Made by a program: the position numbers and the translations under genes | The notes under the pieces: model-generated | The model's database searches: none | Told to the model about the DNA's origin: nothing | What the model saw: only the letters and a program-made list of their open reading frames with translations | Origin: Lamellibrachia satsuma | Taxonomy: Eukaryota; Annelida; Polychaeta; Sabellida; Siboglinidae | DNA: 64,000 nt | Direction of reading: 5' to 3' | Assembly (NCBI GenBank): GCA_033239005.1 | Contig: BSQZ01000011.1 | Location: 13,066,001-13,130,000 of the forward strand | In this document: one piece after another, positions 1 through 11,800 of the stretch | How positions within the stretch are numbered: the first letter of the stretch is position 1 | How the letters are laid out: each line of letters starts with the position of its first letter

Positions 1-846
1 ATAAATGTTTACTACACCATTTTAATACATCGTTTCATTTTACTTATATGTATGTCCTTCTGTAACACAACTTGAATTGACTAATGACTAAAGCACTTTA
101 ATATTTTCACATTAAACAACTCTGCAATGTCAAGATATTAATAAACAAGATATTAACTGTTTTTATAAACAATGGATAAAAACACTTCAATGATAAATAC
201 AACTGAAAAGACTCTAATTCGTACGAGATGTTTGCTACATATTTTTTATGAGACTTACATATACAAGGTGTCACAAGTTTTTATGAGACTTATGTATACA
301 GGGTGTCACAAGTTTTTATGAGACTTATGTATACAGGGTGTCATAAGTTTTTTATGAGACTTACATATACAGGGTGTCACAAGTTTTTTGTGAGACTTAT
401 GTATACAGGGTGTCACAAGTTTATAGGGTGTCAGAAGTGTTTATGAGACTTACATATACAGTGTATCACAAGTTTTTATGAGACTTACGTATACAGGGTG
501 TCACAAGTTTTTTATGAGACTTATGTATACAGGGTGTAACAAGTTTTTATCAGACTTACGTATACAGGGTGTCACAAGTTTTTTATGAGACTTATGTATA
601 CAAGGTGTCACAAGTTTTTATCAGACTTACGTATACAGGGTGTCACAAGTTTTTTATGAGACTTATGTATACAAGGTGTCAGAAGTTTTTATCAGACTTA
701 CATATACAGGGTGTCACAAGTTTGTGTAATAATTGAGATGATTCTGAAGTCATGTTAAAATTTCAATCATATCAGCTCAGATTTAGCTGAGCATTCGCTG
801 ACTAAGACATTGTTATTGCAATGACAGTCAACGTCTTTTTGTTTAG
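1..846. repeat. Intron upstream of the first visible exon, with a ~35-bp tandem array
   Basis: About 243-725 holds roughly 13 imperfect copies of a ~35-bp unit (core gagacttatgtatacagggt, then gtcacaag). The rest is AT-rich and ends in the acceptor of exon 1 at 845-846. No coding sequence seen. Confidence 0.85.
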
Positions 847-3800
847 CTGGTTATCAACCTGGTGGACGAAAATGACAACACGCCGATGTTCCCGTTGTCA
901 CAGTACATCGTGCAGGGAATAGCAGAGACGGTTGCTGTTGACACGGACATCATACAAGGTGAGGACATCCCGCCTCATTTCATGTTCTAATTTACCTGTT
1001 TTTTTGGTGGGGCGCAGTGGCATAGCGGTTAGAACGTTGGACCCGGGTTGCTGGCATTTTGAAACTTTGGCAATTTGTTCACTCCATATTGCCACAGTTC
1101 ACTCAGCTGTATGAGTAGCTGGCTACAGACAGCTGTATGAGTAGCTGGCTACAGACAGCTGTATGAGTAGCTGGCTACAGACAGCTGTATGAGTAGCTGG
1201 CTACAGACAGCTGTATGAGTAGCTGGCTACAGACAGCTGTATGAGTAGCTGGCTACAGACAGCTGTATGAGTAGCTTGCTACAGACAGCTGTATGAGTAG
1301 CTGGCTACAGACAGCTGTATGAGTACCTGGCTACAGGCAGCTGTATGAGTACCTGGCTACAGACAGCTGTATGAGTACCTGGCTACAGGCAGCTGTATGA
1401 GTACCTGGCTACAGGCAGCTGTATGAGTACCTGGCTACAGGCAGCTGTATGAGTACCTGGCTACAGGCAGCTGTATGATTACCGGGCTACAGGCAGCTGT
1501 ATGAGTACCTGGCTACAGGCAGTTTTATGAGTACCTGGCTACAGGCAGCTGTATGATTACCTGGCTATAGGCAGCTGTATGAGTACCTGGCTACAGACAG
1601 CTTTATGAGTACCTGGCTACAGGCAGAGGTGGATATGTGAACAAATAGTCTTTGCGCAGTAATTGCACTGTTATTGCAGCATGGCTGAATGCTTCCCAGA
1701 GAAGTCGAGATGGTTTTGGAATGAACAGGTCTGCCAGAGGGTGAAGTGTAAAGCACATTGAGTAGTCCCAAGGACTGGATACCGCGCTATATATGAATAT
1801 ACCTTTTTTTGTATGATTTCCACTGTCCAGTTGCATTTTGGAATAGAAAAGCACATACTGTTTTATTGTGGACCTAGATTCAAGCCACCAATGTTGAAAC
1901 ACGACAGGTTAGAAAAAGTCCAGTTTTAGCCAATTTTATCCTGTTGCTAGCACAGGTAAGTTACAGCCAGTTACTGGCCTGATCCAAGAAATCGCCTTGT
2001 CAGCATAAAAAATGACAGCTCATCAGTTAAGATGAACATAATTGTATTATTTTTCATCCACTTTCAAAATGTGAATTTTAAAACAAATAAAACATACTGT
2101 CATGTTCATAATTTTATTAAGTATATCCACATTTATGTGACATTTGGTGCAATATTTACGAGACATTCAAATGCGAATTGTAATATAAATTGGGGAGTAA
2201 TGAAGGTGACAATATGATGTGTTGTAGTCGTAGCGACTGATATGGACTCGGTGACTAACTCACAGCTCACCTACAGTGTGAGCAACCCACACTTCAAGGT
2301 GCAGACCCTCAACAACATTGGCTACATACGGACCGCCAAGTAAGTAACATTGGCTACATACGGACCACCAAGTAAGTAACATTGGCTACATATGGACCGC
2401 CAAGTAAGTAACATTGGTTACATATGTACTGCCAAATAAGTCACATTGGCTACATATGGACTGCCAAATAAGTAACATTCGCTACATACAGACTGCCAAG
2501 TAAGTAACATTGGCTACATATGGACTGCCAAATAAGTAACATTGGCTACATACAGACTGCCAAGTAAGTAACATTGGCTACATATGGACTGCCAAATAAG
2601 TAACATTGGCTACATACGGACTGCCAAGTAAGTAACATTGGCTTCATATGGACTGCCAAGTAGGTAACATTGGGTACATAATACAGACTGCCAAGAAAGT
2701 AACATTGGCTACATATGGACTAACAAATAAGTAACATTCGCTACATATGGACTGTAAGTAACATTGGCATTATAGATGTACTACCAAGTAAGTTACAATT
2801 ATGTAGGTCAGTAAAGTAATTCCCTTTTCATACAATTTGTGATGGTAAATATATTACAGCAGTAAAGATTAAGAGATGAAGTAAAATATATATATAACTG
2901 TAGATGTACTTTTGAGATAACAAATTCAGAGATGTCTTCGTATCGGCGAGAATGGCTGGTAGAATAGTTGGAGAAAGACATTGATTTGGCAAAAAGATTT
3001 TGGCAGCAACGTCTTGAACAGGATATGCAATTTGAAGAAGATTTTGAGATTAAGAGAATTGAGGCATTTTAATGATACAAAACCCCAAAGTAGCTGTCTA
3101 TCAGTTAATCAATGCATAGCTTTGTCCACTCCTTTTAAACCATGTAACTGTGTTGATTGACCAAGCCAGGCTCTCCCATCAACACTTGTTCCTGCTATAT
3201 TCAGGAGACTCGACTACGACCGTACTCCCGGCCACACCTACAACTTCACCATTACCGCGACGGACAACGGCACCCCGGCTCGCAAGGGATCAGCCCAGGT
3301 ACGCGTCACTGTCACCAATGTGAACGACGAGGTCCCAGTCTTCACGCAGTCCATTGACCATGTCCAAGTGAGCGAGGACGCATCACTGAACACCGTGGTA
3401 CACGTCATCCAAGCGTTCGACCCAGATGGCGATGACGTCACATACAGTTTCCATGGTGAGTCGTTATTTTACAGCTACCCTCATACAAACATACCACATT
3501 TTTTCGGTTCTAATCTGTATTTTTGACTTGAAATTCTGTCAATATTCGTATAATTTTTTCATTGGTTAATTGGCCTATAGCATTCCGATCGAGTGTCGCC
3601 ATCTATCAGGCTACAATATGTTCTTACAACAAACTAAATCTGCTAGGTTTTGCCAGAAATCTGCCTAACATCAGGAATAGTTGTGCTTCAATTGGTATAA
3701 GTTTGTCATTTTATGGTATATTGTTGTGAACACAAGAAAAATTTTTCATTTGAATATTGGTTTCAAATTGTTTTGAAATTATTTCAAATTGCAGAATGTG

Positions 3801-6800
3801 TCTGATTGCAATAGAAAAAAGCGATACAATATGATTCTCTTTCAGAACTACAACAAATAAGATATTTTAGGAAGTTGTAGACAATATTACAATGATGGGA
3901 ATGAGAAAACATTTCTTTTCATTGCCATTTTTTATAGCATTACAAGAAGCTGCCCTCATTCCACCATCAACAGTTATTAACCCTAGGAGTGACCAATGAT
4001 AAGAAGCTGCCCTCATTCCACCATCAACAGTTATTAACCCTAGGAGTGACCAATGATAAGAAGCTGCCCTCATTCCACCATCAACAGTTATTAACCCTAG
4101 GAGTGACCAATGATAAGAAGCTGCCCTCATTCCACCATCAAAAGTTATTAACCCTAGGAGTGACCAATGATAAGAAGCTGCCCTCATTCCACCATCAACA
4201 GTTATTAACCCTAGGAGTGACCAATGATAAGAAGCTGCCCTCATTCCACCATCAACAGTTATTAACCCTAGGAGTGACCAATGATAAGAAGCTGCCCTCA
4301 TTCCACCATCAAAAGTTATTAACCCTAGGAGTGACCAATGATAAGAAGCTGCCCTCATTCCACCATCAACAGTTATTAACCCTAGGAGTGACCAATGATA
4401 AGAAGCTGCCCTCATTCCACCATCAACAATTACTAACCGTAGGAGTGACCAATGATAAATGTCCACGGTGTACACAAATTGGAGTTATTCATAAGGGTCC
4501 TTGTAAAAAACCATAACATCGCTAATAATTATCGCACAAATGTGATTGAGGTATCATTTTGTTGACTTTATTATAATGAATAATGATAAAAATGATAAAA
4601 ACTACAGCACATAATCTTACTATGTGGATATTACTATTTGAATTTCATCAAAGAAAGAAAGTCAAGATTTTTATTTTTATGATTCTTTCACTGGACTAGG
4701 CCAATTCAGACAGGCCTATCGGTCTCGAAACATTTACCATGGCAGTGCAGGCTGTCGAAGCCAGTGAAAATCGCGATGGCAACTTGCTAATATTTACCTC
4801 AAAAAAGCTCTCAACATTGTTCTAACTGTCTGAACTAGTATAATAATACGATTCACTAATGCTGTCATTCAGTTTGCTGAAATATTGATGCGGAATCTTG
4901 AAATAATCTGGCCTAAAGTGAACTGACACAGAACGAAGTGAGAAAATAAAATGCCGGATTGATAAATAAAAAGACCAGACAGCCCAGACAACTCGTGTTT
5001 GTAACAACGATGCTCATTCACTGCACAAAGCCTGCTCACTCATTCACGTGTATTCGAATGGGCTAATCATAGAGCTTTCTAAAGGTATAACATGTTACAT
5101 ATTTAGAAACTATGAATGGAAAAATAAATTTATTCTGCGGAGCATAGTAAAAGCAGCCAAATATGGGGACCAACTATTTGACGTGTTTTGTAAGCTAGAT
5201 TGTCATTAGCTATCATTGACTATGCACATGAGTAAATATAAAACCGAATGAAGAGTGATTCAGCTTTCCAATGATACCATTTGTTTCCGTGTGAGGCACT
5301 GGTGACGGAAACATGTCACCAATATCCGTAAATGTTAATTTGTCTTTCCAGAAGAAATGTCACTCGGTGTTAAAAAATTAATTTTCAGTTACAAGTTAAT
5401 GTTGCATTCCATTTGACATTTTAAATTCCATCTACTGATACTGAAATTGCATGTTAGGATTCTTGCTTGTGATCACTTATTTATGTGTTTCAAGTGATTC
5501 ACGAACATGCCTTTTGGCGGTCCCTTAGTTAATTAGTATATCTGGTTGCGAACAGTGTGGTTTCCTAGTAATCCATGAAATGTGTGGAAGTCTATCCACT
5601 CAAGTTACCTCAAAGGCGTGGCATTATGGTTGGATTAAGTAGCCTAGATAGTACAGATGAGAATCTTTACGACTAATTTACTCAGTAAAGTATCTACGAT
5701 GAGAAAAAGCAAGCTGTGTCTTTTCAGGGGTGGCGTGATGAATAGTTTTTCCTTCTCTGCGGTTTGCGTGCATGTTGCACGGAATGATGGTGAGGTTGCC
5801 ATGGAAACCTTTCTCATTAGTGTTGAAAAAGGCTGTAAAAAGTGGACTTTGACAGCTTATTACATTAATGTCTCCTGTGGCCAAATCCTGTTATTCTAGA
5901 GAAAGAAATATGAGAAAAAAATAATTAAAACTATAATTTCACAAAAGTTGAACCTAACTAGTATTCACTCAACATACTCGTTTGCATAAATGTTATATAG
6001 TTCTGTGAAATTATTGACCAAATTATAAAATAATTTTTCTACCGGATCTGGTCAAAATTTCACGGAAAAATTGCTGGTCTGTTGTCTTATTAAACCGACT
6101 GCTTATTACTTTAAAACTGCTTCCTCAATTGATTTAGCCTATCACAAATCCGGTTCATTTGTGTCCAAATATGTAGTGTATGAATAGTTTGTCACATCCG
6201 CAGTCGATTTAATAAGCAAATGCCTATTTATGGAATCAACATCGCAAACCAGATGTAAAGATATGAAAAGGCCAAATGAATGATGTTTATTAAGGGTATG
6301 CCAAATGGCATATTATTCCGATTAAGAGCATGAAATGTGGACCCTGTAACATATGCCAAGCCTGTGGCTGAGCCTCATACAAAGCCGCCTGGACACAGTG
6401 CTCCCAGAGCCCACACTTCGACATAGCAATACAGTACATGTAGTAATATTCCTACAACACAAGACAATTCATGGCATCGTCACCAGCACATTAAAACATT
6501 AACCCAATACCGACAATACTCGACACAAACCTATTTGCATTTACTACAGCACTGGACTACACTACTTGGTAACATTCCTACTCTATATATTTTAGTAACC
6601 TAAAAGGTGATTATCCAAAATAGTAAACACTGTGGGTCAATGCTGACCGTGGGCATGACCTCCATCCTCTCGCCGATCTCACAGACAAAGTAAGAAATTT
6701 CATCAAGAAAGAAAATCGTTATTTTTCAGCATTTCGATTTTCACTTCTCTTAATGCTTGAACAAGCATTAACTAATTGAATAGTTTGCTGATGTTTTTCA

Positions 6801-8887
6801 CAAAAATACCTATCAAAGTTGCACAAACGAGCTAGCATGTTGCAGTGTATACTAGGTAGGTTTGGTTTTTCACAAAAATACCTATAAAAGTTGCACAAAC
6901 GAGCTAGCATGTTGCAGTGTATACTAGGTAGGTTTGGTTTTTCACAGAAATACCTATAAAAGTTGCACAAACGAGCTAGCATGTTGCAGTGTATACTAGG
7001 TAGGTTTGGTTTTTCACAAAAATACCAATAAAAGTTGCACAAACGAGCTAGCATGTTGCAGTGTATACTAGGTAGGTTTGGTTTTTCACAGAAATACCAA
7101 TAAAAGTTGCACAAACGAGCTAGCATGTTGCAGTGTATACTAGGTAGGTTTGGTTTTTCACAGAAATACCAATAAAAGTTGCACAAACGAGCTAGCATGT
7201 TGCAGTGTATACTAGGTAGGTTTGGTTTTTCACAGAAATACCAACAAAAGTTGCACAAACGAGCTAGCATGTTGCAGTGTATACTAGGTAGGTTTGGTTT
7301 TTCACAGAAATACCAACAAAAGTTGCACAAACGAGCTAGCATGTTGCAGTGTATACTAGGTAGGTTTGGTTTTTCGCAAAATTGTTTTTAAATGAGACTA
7401 GCAAACAAATTTTTATAAATTAAGCACCTTTAACTATTCACCCATAATAAATTTGAACGTCAACGAACCTGATTCGGAATGGACTAAATGAATTGAGGAG
7501 GGACCTTTAAAAATCAACAAATGGTATCAGTTAATCAGTGAGTTTGCCCACTGCAGGTGGACGTTTGTCCAGTGGACCGTTCAGCATCATTCCATTGTCT
7601 GGGCTCATCACACTGGTTGGACAACTCGACAAGTCAAAAGTCTCATATAAACTCAACGTTGTTGCCACTGACAACGGACATTGCTGCGGTGGCACCACCA
7701 GTCGTAGTAGCGAGGGGCTCGTCATCGTCGAAGTCAAGGACATCAACAACAACGCACCTCGCTTCCACGACTGCGCCACCTACTACCCCATGGTTCTCGA
7801 GAATGAAGATGTTGGCACCAGCGTCTTTAGGGTAGGTGTGGGGCGAAAACATTTGGAGTGTTTATGACGTCATGGTCCTCACACTTCCTGCGACCTGTTG
7901 AGGTAGCAGGGGCCTTTTATGACATCATGGTCCTCACACTTCCTGCGACCTGTTGAGGTTGCAGGGGCCTCTTATGTATGGACATTATCTGTTTCCTTTG
8001 TAAATAACAATTCTTTGTAGGATTTATTATCTAAGGTTTGGTCTTTCCATTTGTTTTCTTTAGATGAGATTCAAAGATTCATTCATAAGATGCAGATACA
8101 TCCCTAGACCATTGGACTTGTGTGACTTCAGAGGTGCAGTGTTACACAGTTGTGTTAATTTAGTGAAATATAAACCTTTCACATTCACATAACAAAATGT
8201 GTCTAACGCATTTTTTTATTACTTTTTTAACAATAAGAAAAGTTTACTGTGACTTCATGCTGATTATAAATTGTGGTTGATCTTTAAAAAAATCCATTTT
8301 CTTGAGTAGTTTCTTCTAGCACTAATGTTTTGCATATATCTGCTGTATTTGTTTGCATAATGCTATTCCCGTTAATGGAGATTTAAACGTGGTTTTCCAC
8401 AACATTAATCGTCGCAACCTTGATACAGGTATCGGCCGTTGACTATGACACTGGCGCCAATGGCAACATCACATACTCCCTGGTCCGATCCAGCGACCAC
8501 AGCAGTGACCAGTTCTACATTGAACCAATCACTGGCATCATCCGGACAGCTGACCGATTCAACCGTGAAGCCAAGTCAGGCGTGACGGACTTTGGTGTCA
8601 CCGTGAAAGCGGAGGACCAGGGTAGACCAAGCCTGGCCGGCTTCTGCACGTTCCAGGTGAAGATCGGAGACAAGAATGATCACCCTCCTGTGTTTGATTT
8701 TGCTCAGTACTCCACCAGCATCGAGGAGGGAAGCGTTATCGGGAAGAGGGTTCTGCAGGTGTACGCCACGGACAAGGATGCGGGAAACAATGGCAACGTC
8801 ATGTACAAGATGAAGGCCGATCCGTCCGGATTCTTTGCCATCAACTCGCATTCGGGCTGGGTCACGGTTTATCGCGCAATGAGTGGG
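847..8887 (+). CDS. CadN: Cadherin exons 1-5: cadherin repeats, first block
   Basis: Exons 847-958, 2228-2339, 3205-3455, 7557-7831 and 8429-8887 encode visible residues 1-403. Inter-repeat calcium-linker motifs are clear: DENDNTPMF (exon 1), NVNDEVPVF (exon 3), DINNNAPRF (exon 4) and DKNDHPPVF (exon 5). Repeat-internal motifs such as [14 protein letters not shown] and [14 protein letters not shown] also fit cadherin repeats. Exon 1 begins after ttgtttag in an open frame ([11 protein letters not shown]), so its 5' edge at 847 is a splice acceptor and not a translation start. Exon phases are 1, 2, 1, 0, 0. Intron 3 (3456-7556) is large and holds two expanded repeat elements. Confidence 0.93.
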
Positions 8888-11800
8888 GTAAGAAAATTTT
8901 CATTCGTCGATATGTGTATTGCATCTTATTTGCTTTTAACCAAATAGTTCTTACTCTATGTTACCTGAAGGTTTAGACGTGGAGGGATTAAGTTATAGTC
9001 CTGTAAAAACTTGTGAAGAAAATTGCGTGCGTGCGTGCGTGCGTCCGTGCATGCGTGCCTATTCCTTCCAACCCAACTCAGTTTTTTCTGGGAAGCATTC
9101 AGCCACGTTGCAATAACTGCTCACAGTGGTTTTTTAAAGCTGGCAAATTGCCCGTATGAAATCCCTCTCTGCTCGTATCAGTTTAACCTTAAGAAAGACA
9201 CTGACTGCGTGAAGACTGTTCGTTCACGTATGTCCATCACTGTCTCTAGCCAGGTACTCATTTGTACAGCTGAGTGAACTGAGGCAAATAGTAGTGAGCG
9301 AAATTGCCAGAGCTATGAAATGGCAGCAGGAGGACTCAAACCATGGTCAGATATTTAGCCACTATGCTACTTTGCACCAGTAACACTAGACTATGCCATT
9401 AGGGGTTATATTCGATTGTGTTTACACACTGATATTTTAACAACCTGTGCTTGTTGTTGACAGAGGGATTTTGTGGAACTAGTTGTGGAGGCAGAGGATC
9501 ATGGCTCGCCTCCCAAACGCAGCACAGTCCGCGTCGACATCTCAATCACTCAGACGGTGAACGCCTACCCGCACTGGGTGCGCGACTACTCAACCAAGAC
9601 GATCAAACTCAGCGAGAACGACCCGATCAACACAATCGTGGAGCGTCTGAAGGCAGTGGCTGCGACGCCGGTGGCGCAGGATCCACTCATGCACTATCGC
9701 ATCATGCCCGGCGAAACAGTGCAGCAGAACGGGGAACCTCGAAGCTTCCACTGGCGAATCTCTGACGAAAACGAGATGCTGCTGATGACATACAGGGCGC
9801 TTGATTATGAGACGACCCCCAAGTATACGCTCACCATCAAAGCCGCTGTGAGTATAAACACTTGATTATGAACGACCCCAAAATATAGACTTACCATGAA
9901 GGCTGCACTGAGTATAACATAAAGACAGTGTGTTGCCGTATTTGAATTTAACATTAGTTTTGGGATAGTCAAATAAGTAGCAAATTTTATCAATCGAGTA
10001 ATAAAAATATATTCAAAAAATATTCAACAGCAAGGTAAAAATGTATGTTATTACCTCTAATAAAAAATAAACACGATGAATATGGCTGTAGAAGAGTAAT
10101 CAATTATTTACAAAGTAATGCTACTTAATTAGCACACGGCAGTCATTGAATGCACACGGCAGAAAACATGTTTCATCATTTATTAATGTCTAGCAAAACA
10201 TATATGCTGTTTGCTGTACAAAGATTATTATCTTGATAAGAGGAAGGCATCAAGTGCAGCAACACATGCACAGTTTCTACTTGTTCTGGTTAGACTTAGA
10301 TCATCCCTTCACATTTTCTTTAATAACTGCTACCTAATGAGTTTCTGACTATCTCAAGCTATGAAGGCCAGTGGTGACCCATATCCTACGATGACCCATG
10401 TCCTATGATGACCCATATCCTACGATGACCAGTTATTACAAGGTGATTCTATAAAAAAATTACTTTTGACGCTGACCGAAGTATGAAAATGTGCTTTACT
10501 GGTCTGTTGACATTGGTGCAGACAGGGTAACACACGTACTATCTGTGGGACGGTGCTGCCGAGCAGACACTACCTGTTGGACATGCCACCTGTACATAAC
10601 CTCTAGCACAGCCATTTACGGACGCTAAACATACAAACTCCAAAGGACCATCACATTTGAATTGGGGTAACGTAACCATGTATGGTCATTGTAATACTGA
10701 CCTATGTATTTCGCCCTATGACACTAGCATGAGACACTGTCATTGATACGTTTGTAGAACCGCGCCACCGTGCCCCTCCACAACAGCACCCGCGTGACCA
10801 TTGAACTGATTGATGAGAATGACGAGATACCCCAATTTGTGGGATTGGATGAGAACGGCCGCTACCCCGGCAGTGTGGCTGAGAATCTCGCCCCGGGGGC
10901 AGAGGTCATCACCGTGACGGCACAAGACCGCGACGAGTTTCCCGACTACAAGAAGGTCTGTGCAATGACATTGACTACTATGGAAGTAGGCACTGTTAAT
11001 TCTTTTTTTAATACCATGTATTCTCTAACATCCATCCCACGGTTTACATTTAGGGGGGAATCTATAAGCAAATTTGCTAGTGGCAGCAATGCCACATCAA
11101 CTTGATCTACGTCTGAAGTTAATAAATGTAAGGATTTTTTTCTGTTTATTAAGTATATTCAGGATTAATTAGTATGTGCTTTATATGCTCAGACAGAGTG
11201 CTTTTCTGTAAAAATATAATATTTTGTTTAAAAAATGTTTATCTTGTCGTCAGTGGTTTGAGGTGTGGGATGTTAAAATAAACTTATGGATTTAATGAAC
11301 CAAAAATGGCATAAGTACTGTGTGCGTTTTGTCACCATGGTTATAAAAGTTGTAAAGTATTTATTTTTCTCCAGTTTTTCTCCATGTTTAACCAGGTCAT
11401 GTGATCTGGTTTAAATAATGGGTCAATCTTATGTACTCGGGAAGTTTGCAATTTTTGCTCTTCAGATCTTTCAACGGTGGAGATAATTATGTGAATACTT
11501 TGGGGTATTTAGCATATCTATATCCTTCCTTTCTATCGACATGTTTAATGTCGTGGATACATGATTAAAAGAACAAAGGGAGAATTGAATAGGTTTTTAT
11601 TTTGAGAATAACTACTTTCAGATTTCCTATCGCATAAAAAAATCTGGGCTCGACTTCAACAAGTTCGTCATCGACCCCCAGTTCGGGGTCATAACCACGG
11701 CAGCCATGTTTGACCGGGAGGCGAAGAAGGAGTATTACATCACTGTTGTGGCAGAGGACGGGGCCAAGTCTGGTCGCCCCAATCATTACCCTCCAGGAAC

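Noticed and set aside
3867..4516. Overlapping 202-aa and 175-aa ORFs on opposite strands
   Set aside because: Both are translations of a 57-bp tandem array; unit length divisible by three keeps them open. No start context, domain or splice evidence.
6719..7342. 207-aa Cys-rich repeat ORF on the - strand
   Set aside because: It is the 72-bp array (24-residue repeat) inside a TIR element; the single-copy relative at 43.2 kb is not coding.
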